Assembly (NCBI GenBank): GCA_016185815.1
Contig: JACPMT010000032.1
Location: 1 to 16,636, forward strand
Reading direction: 5' to 3'
DNA: 16,636 nucleotides
Origin: Candidatus Woesearchaeota archaeon
GTDB taxonomy: Archaea; Nanobdellota; Nanobdellia; Woesearchaeales; GW2011-AR4
Both the position numbers and the translations under genes were made by a program. Below the pieces are notes generated by a model. That model did not search any database. It was given only the letters and a program-made list of their open reading frames with translations, and was not told the DNA's origin. Positions 12,981 to 16,636 of this stretch are shown one piece after another. Positions within the stretch are counted from its first letter, which is position 1. Every line of letters begins with the position of its first letter.

Positions 12981-13190
12981 ATGAAAATACTTTACTCAGA
13001 ACATGCAAAGAAAAGAATGAAGCAAAGAGGTATAAGTGAACTAGAAATTGAACACATATTGAATCACCCTTCTTATATCAAAAAATCATTCGAAGGCACA
13101 AAAGAGGCATTTGGAGAAATAAACAATAGACAAGTAAAAATCAAGTTTATAAAAACAGAAAATTATATAAAGATAATAACTGTAATGTAA
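12981..13190 (+). CDS. DUF4258-family protein (putative toxin of a TA-like pair)
   Basis: The 69-residue protein begins MKILYSEHAKKRMKQRGISE, the hallmark of DUF4258 (a small alpha/beta domain with an N-terminal H-x3-RM-x2-RGI motif), then EIEHILNHPSYI, a central strand segment FGEINNRQVKIKFIKT and a terminal strand KIITVM. Members are often found beside DUF2283 genes, as here, and the pair is listed as a putative type II toxin-antitoxin system. No activity can be read from the sequence. Its stop is 4 nt before the DUF2283 gene, and both lie between two 34-bp direct repeats. Confidence 0.8.
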   Translation: MKILYSEHAKKRMKQRGISELEIEHILNHPSYIKKSFEGTKEAFGEINNRQVKIKFIKTENYIKIITVM

Positions 13191-13194
13191 AAAC

Positions 13195-13401
13195 ATGAAA
13201 TTTGAATATGATAAGGAAGTGGATGCTGCTTATGTATACATAGAGCATCCAATAAAAGATGGAGAAGTTAAGAAAACTATTGAGCTAAATGAAAATATAA
13301 TCCTAGATTTTGATAAAAAGGGCAAGCTTCTTGGCATGGAGATTTTAAATGCAAGCAAAATTATGAATAAAAAGGTGCTTGTTGAAGCCCAGCATTCTTA
13401 G
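13195..13401 (+). CDS. DUF2283-family protein (putative antitoxin partner)
   Basis: The 68-residue protein begins MKFEYDKEVDAAYVYIEHPI and continues with VKKTIELNENIILDFDKKGK and LGMEILNASKI, the classic DUF2283 pattern: YD-x-E-x-DA-x-YV, then LDFD-x-x-G-x-L-x-G-x-EILNAS. The length is typical. It is coupled to the upstream DUF4258 gene across a 4-nt gap without a clear Shine-Dalgarno sequence. In known arrangements the two families form a toxin-antitoxin-like module; which one is the antitoxin is an inference. Confidence 0.85.
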   Translation: MKFEYDKEVDAAYVYIEHPIKDGEVKKTIELNENIILDFDKKGKLLGMEILNASKIMNKKVLVEAQHS

Positions 13402-13409
13402 ATTTCTTC

Positions 13410-13443
13410 CTAAACATTTAAAAATACCTTTAAAATTCTTTAA
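13410..13443 (+). repeat. 34-bp direct repeat, right copy (upstream of EF-2)
   Basis: It starts CTAAACATTTAAAAATACC and ends AATTCTTTAA. It is the near-identical partner of 12934-12967. It contains a TATA-like TTTAAAAA that could give EF-2 a leader of about 30 nt. Confidence 0.65.
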
Positions 13444-13447
13444 ATCA

Positions 13448-13459
13448 ATATTTTAAATT
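13448..13459 (+). promoter_or_regulatory. TATA box of EF-2
   Basis: ATATTTTAAATT is centred about 25 nt before the ATG at 13478, giving leaderless spacing. The repeat upstream offers a second, more distal TATA box. Confidence 0.5.
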
Positions 13460-13477
13460 TCAAAGTTGTGATTAAAA

Positions 13478-15652
13478 ATGTCAGAAAAAATGGTTGATAA
13501 GGTTATGCGCATTATGCAAAAGCCCGACCATATAAGGAACATCGCAATCTGCGCGCACATTGATCATGGCAAGACAACGTTTTCAGATAATTTATTGGCA
13601 GGCGCTGGAATGATGTCAAAGGAAGATGCAGGCAAGGCTTTGAAGCTTGACTTCCATGCAGATGAGCAGGAAAGAGGCATCACAATTGACACAGCAGCTG
13701 TTTCAATGGTTCACAATTATGAAGGCAAGGAGTATTTGATTAACCTTCTTGACACGCCAGGCCATGTTGATTTTGGAGGCGAAGTTACAAGAGCAATGAG
13801 AGCAGCAGACGGAGCTATAGTTCTTGTTGATTGCGTTGAGGGGATAATGCCGCAGACAGAAACTGTGCTTAGGCAAGCATTGAGGGAATTAGTCAAGCCT
13901 GTGCTGTTCATCAACAAGGTTGACAGGCTAATCAAGGAATTGCAATTAACTCCTGAAAAAATGCAGGAGAGGTTTGTAAAAATAATTACAAATGTAAACA
14001 AACTTATTATGGATATTGCGCCAAAGGGCTATGGGGAAAAATGGAAGGTTAACGTTCAGGACGGCTCTGTCTGCTTTGGAAGCGCGTTCCACAAATGGGC
14101 GCTGTCTGTGCAGTCCATGCAGAAAAAGGGAATTTCATTTAAGGATGTCATAGAAGCATATTTGCAGGAAGGAAAATACACGGAACTAGCGGATAAAGCG
14201 CCTCTGCACGAGGTTGTTTTGGACATGGTTGTAAGGCACCTGCCAAATCCATTAGTTGCGCAGCCTTACAGGATTCCAAGAATATGGAGAGGCGACATTG
14301 AAAGCCAGGAAGGCAAGGGATTGATAAGCTGCGATCCAAACGGAGCAGTGTTCTTTGTCATCACAAAAATTGTGATTGATCCGCAAGCTGGAGAGATTTC
14401 AGCCGGAAGATTATTTTCTGGCACAATGAAAAAAGGCACAGAAGCCTATCTTAACAGAATGAAGCAGGCTACGAGAATCCAGCAGGTTTTCATTTATAAT
14501 GGTGCAAAAAGGGAAATTGTGGACAATGTTCCTGCAGGCAACATAATTGGAGTTGCTGGAGTGAAGTCTTATGTCGGCGAAACAATAACAGAGCATGCAA
14601 CAGAGCCGTTTGAGCAGATAACCCACATATTTGAGCCGGTTGTCACAAAAGCGATTGAAGCGAAAAGGCCAAGTGACCTGCCAAAGCTGATAGAAGTTTT
14701 AAGAATGGTTGGCAAGGAAGATCCAACGGTGAAGATTGAGATTAATGAGGAAACAGGAGAGCATTTGATGCACGGCATGGGCGAGCTTCATCTTGAAGTC
14801 ATAGAAAATAGGATAAGGACAGAAAAGTTTGTTGAGGTGCAGACTAGCGACCCAATTGTCGTATTCAGGGAGTGCATCACAAAAAAATCCGCTGAAGTCA
14901 TGGGCAAGACTCCAAACAAGCACAATCATTTGTTCTTTGTTGTCGAGCCTTTGGAGGATTCCATTTACCAGGCAATCAAATCAGGCAAAATTCCAGAGAT
15001 GCGAGTTAAGAAAAAAGAATTGGAATTAAGGGATGCTTTTGTTGAAGCTGGCATGGACTCAAAAGATGCTGTCAAGATAAAGGACATCTACAAGGGCAAT
15101 ATTCTGATGGACATGACCCGAGGCCAGGTCCATCTTGGCGAAGTGATTGAGATGATTACCGATATGTTTGAGGATGTGATGGGAGCCGGTCCATTGGCAA
15201 AAGAGCCGTGCACAAAAGTCAAGGTTATGCTGACTGACATGAAGCTGCATGAAGATGCTATCCATAGAGGGCCTGCCCAGATTTATCCTGCTGTAAGGGA
15301 AGGCATTAGGGGAGCGATGATGCTTGCTAACCCAATAATGCTGGAGCCACTGCAAATACTGCAGATTGAAGCGCCTGCCGACTATCTTGGCGACTTGTCA
15401 AAGCTTATCAGCAACAAAAGAGGGCAGTTGCTTGATGTTGTGCAGGAAGGCAACACAATAACTGTAAAGGCAAAGATGCCAGTTGCAGAGATGTTCGGCT
15501 GGAGCTCTGATTTAAGGAGTGCAACAGGCGGCAGAGGAAGTTCTTCAGTTGTCGACCAGTTGTTTGAAAGACTGCCAGAGGAATTGCAGGGAAAAATTAT
15601 AAAGCAAATTAGGGACAGAAAGGGATTGACAGAAGCGATGGTTGGGGTGTGA
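13478..15652 (+). CDS. fusA: Translation elongation factor aEF-2
   Basis: The 724-residue translocation GTPase has G1 AHIDHGKTT at 26-34, G2 region ERGITIDTA at about 65-73, G3 DTPGH at 92-96, G4 NKVD at 146-149, domain II from about 290, and the C-terminal domain IV with LHEDAIHRGPAQ, where His596 is the residue modified to diphthamide. Its presence predicts the Dph pathway elsewhere in the genome. The length is normal for archaeal EF-2 and the frame is intact. It is the last gene of the plus-strand translation block, preceded by the DUF4258/DUF2283 insert; convergent with a hypothetical gene 16 nt away. Confidence 0.98.
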   Translation: MSEKMVDKVMRIMQKPDHIRNIAICAHIDHGKTTFSDNLLAGAGMMSKEDAGKALKLDFHADEQERGITIDTAAVSMVHNYEGKEYLINLLDTPGHVDFGGEVTRAMRAADGAIVLVDCVEGIMPQTETVLRQALRELVKPVLFINKVDRLIKELQLTPEKMQERFVKIITNVNKLIMDIAPKGYGEKWKVNVQDGSVCFGSAFHKWALSVQSMQKKGISFKDVIEAYLQEGKYTELADKAPLHEVVLDMVVRHLPNPLVAQPYRIPRIWRGDIESQEGKGLISCDPNGAVFFVITKIVIDPQAGEISAGRLFSGTMKKGTEAYLNRMKQATRIQQVFIYNGAKREIVDNVPAGNIIGVAGVKSYVGETITEHATEPFEQITHIFEPVVTKAIEAKRPSDLPKLIEVLRMVGKEDPTVKIEINEETGEHLMHGMGELHLEVIENRIRTEKFVEVQTSDPIVVFRECITKKSAEVMGKTPNKHNHLFFVVEPLEDSIYQAIKSGKIPEMRVKKKELELRDAFVEAGMDSKDAVKIKDIYKGNILMDMTRGQVHLGEVIEMITDMFEDVMGAGPLAKEPCTKVKVMLTDMKLHEDAIHRGPAQIYPAVREGIRGAMMLANPIMLEPLQILQIEAPADYLGDLSKLISNKRGQLLDVVQEGNTITVKAKMPVAEMFGWSSDLRSATGGRGSSSVVDQLFERLPEELQGKIIKQIRDRKGLTEAMVGV

Positions 15653-15668
15653 AAGATTTTAATTGGTT

Positions 15669-16226
15669 CTAATTATCTGGAAATTTTATTTTTGACGGCG
15701 TATCAGTAACCATCTTGTATGTTATTTCCTTCTTAAAATATGCTTTCACAGCAGGTTCTCTGCCTAATTCATCTATTATTTTACTCCAGTTTGGAAATTT
15801 TCCACGATCGAGCTTCTTGTGCCTGTATTCTACTCTTTTGTACAACTTATTCAAACTTATATCTACTGCCTTTGCCAGACCAAGCCTTACATAAAGTTGG
15901 CGCCTTGGCTCAATTTCAACCCCTTTTAATAAATATAAATCCGAAATATCCTTAATCCTTCTTTTCCCTACGTTGCCATCATAGCCGTTAACAATACTTA
16001 TTTCTCCCAGCAAATATGAGAAAACCAATAGCTTGTCCACAAGCAAGTCAGAATAAGGAAAAATATTTTTTCTTGAAGATTCATTTTGAGAGTTTATGTT
16101 GTAATGCGGATGCGTCTTCAATTGCCTTTTTAAGAAATCTAAATATTGGGCTCGCTTAGCCTTGCCAATTCTGATTCTTGATGTTTTCAGAGCTTCCTCA
16201 ATTACGCCATCTAGTGTTAGTTCCAT
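15669..16226 (-). CDS. Hypothetical protein, 185 residues
   Basis: The protein starts MELTLDGVIEEALKTSRIRI and ends TDTPSKIKFPDN. It is basic and mostly helical. Blocks worth noting are RIGKAKRAQYLDFLKRQLKT (18-37), a hydrophobic stretch LLVDKLLVFSYLLGEISIV (61-79), EIEPRRQLYVRLGLAKAVDI and WSKIIDELGREPAVKAYF. The basic residues suggest nucleic-acid binding, but no HTH or other motif is sure, and I do not recognise the family. The ATG at 16226 is supported by a TATA-like TTTTTTAA about 28 nt upstream. It lies between EF-2 and the Taw3 gene, on the same strand as Taw3 and 59 nt downstream of its stop. Confidence 0.7.
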   Translation of the reverse strand: MELTLDGVIEEALKTSRIRIGKAKRAQYLDFLKRQLKTHPHYNINSQNESSRKNIFPYSDLLVDKLLVFSYLLGEISIVNGYDGNVGKRRIKDISDLYLLKGVEIEPRRQLYVRLGLAKAVDISLNKLYKRVEYRHKKLDRGKFPNWSKIIDELGREPAVKAYFKKEITYKMVTDTPSKIKFPDN

Positions 16227-16228
16227 TC

Positions 16229-16258
16229 AACTGAGGGATGAGTGATTCAGTTAAAAAA
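16229..16258 (-). promoter_or_regulatory. Promoter with inverted repeat, 185-residue gene
   Basis: The TATA-like TTTTTTAA (complement of about 16250-16257) overlaps one arm of the inverted repeat AACTGA (16229-16234)/TCAGTT (16247-16252). A repressor site is possible but the repeat is short. Confidence 0.3.
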
Positions 16259-16285
16259 GTTACTATCTTAGAACAAGTAAGCAAA

Positions 16286-16636
16286 TCAAATTTTTTTGAC
16301 AGAATCAAATAAAATTTCACTCTTCCTTTTGTTCTCCTCAAAATTCTCATTCGCATATTTTATTAGTTTCTTGATGGAATTTTCATCCATAGCAAAATCC
16401 TTGTCGGCAATTATTGCCTCAATTCTTTCATTTCCAATTATTTCAACCATTATTTTTCTGTCAGAGACACTTATAATTCCGGAATGCTTGAATATTTTTC
16501 TTGCTGCATCAAGCAATCTTTTTGCAGCATCAAGATTCCTGCATGCAACATGCAAAATAACAGGCTGCTGCCTGAACCAGATTTGATTTTTTATTTTTTT
16601 GTTCTTTTTATTTTTTGTATTGTATCTTTTTAATGA
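16286..16636 (-). CDS. taw3: Taw3/TYW3-like tRNA wybutosine-synthesis methyltransferase, C-terminal part (cut by window edge)
   Basis: The frame is open from the right edge to the TGA at 16286-16288, giving 116 residues. It reads a Lys/Asn-rich stretch (KNKKNKKIKNQ), then IWFRQQPVILHVACRNLDAA, IFKHSGIISVSDRKIMVEII and GNERIEAIIADKDFAMDENS, ending in a helix. HVAC-R-L-x-AA, SGIIS and VEIIG-x-ERIEA are characteristic of TYW3/Taw3, which methylates a tricyclic guanosine intermediate at position 37 of tRNA-Phe during wyosine-derivative synthesis. Reading only from the TTG at 16555 would wrongly make this a short complete gene; the matching residues upstream of it (FRQQPVI) show the gene continues. 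Roughly 80-100 N-terminal residues, including the S-x-C-x-GR motif, must lie outside. Confidence 0.85.
   Translation of the reverse strand, partial: SLKRYNTKNKKNKKIKNQIWFRQQPVILHVACRNLDAAKRLLDAARKIFKHSGIISVSDRKIMVEIIGNERIEAIIADKDFAMDENSIKKLIKYANENFEENKRKSEILFDSVKKI

Overview
The window looks archaeal, most likely a small-genome DPANN lineage of the Woesearchaeota/Pacearchaeota type; the phylum is an inference. Evidence for Archaea: an L7Ae - S28e - L24e - nucleoside diphosphate kinase cluster, archaeal EF-2 with the diphthamide histidine, a Ygr210/YchF-type TGS GTPase, an SMC with archaeal-style promoter, a Taw3/TYW3 fragment, an Nre-like fragment, a tRNA gene with an archaeal-type intron and no encoded CCA, and TATA boxes centred about 27 nt upstream of many start codons, which points to leaderless mRNAs. 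The DNA is AT-rich and genes are tightly packed on both strands.

Layout. Positions 1-461 (minus): 5' end of an Nre-like zinc protein cut by the window edge, then a small two-helix membrane protein. 554-1588 (plus): a DHH-family phosphoesterase, then a 200-nt gap with the first copy of a structured element. 1792-2310 (minus) is an unrecognised gene, divergent from the SMC gene (2422-5985, plus). A family 2 glycosyltransferase (5986-6684, minus) abuts the SMC stop and is divergent from a coiled-coil protein with a histone-H1-like basic tail (6790-7491, plus). 7502-8425 (minus) is a Nudix protein, followed by a tRNA-Gly(UCC) gene (minus) whose T-loop is interrupted by 31 nt. 8691-9014 (plus) is unrecognised; 9031-10227 (minus) is the Ygr210-type GTPase; 10330-10926 (plus) is unrecognised.

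10927-15652 is the translation block on the plus strand: a structured leader, L7Ae, S28e, a 195-nt gap with the second copy of the structured element, L24e and NDK. A small unrecognised gene and a DUF4258/DUF2283 toxin-antitoxin-like pair follow, the pair lying between two 34-bp direct repeats, and then EF-2. The window closes on the minus strand with an unrecognised gene (15669-16226) and the C-terminal part of Taw3, open to the right edge.

The translation genes supply ribosomal proteins, nucleotide supply, elongation and (with Taw3 and the tRNA) decoding. SMC, and possibly the DHH and Nre-like proteins, belong to chromosome maintenance. The most interesting signals are non-coding: the T-loop intron in tRNA-Gly, the two-copy structured RNA-like element at about 1637-1763 and 11817-11928, and the L7Ae leader with box C/D-like motifs and mutually exclusive pairings near its Shine-Dalgarno sequence.
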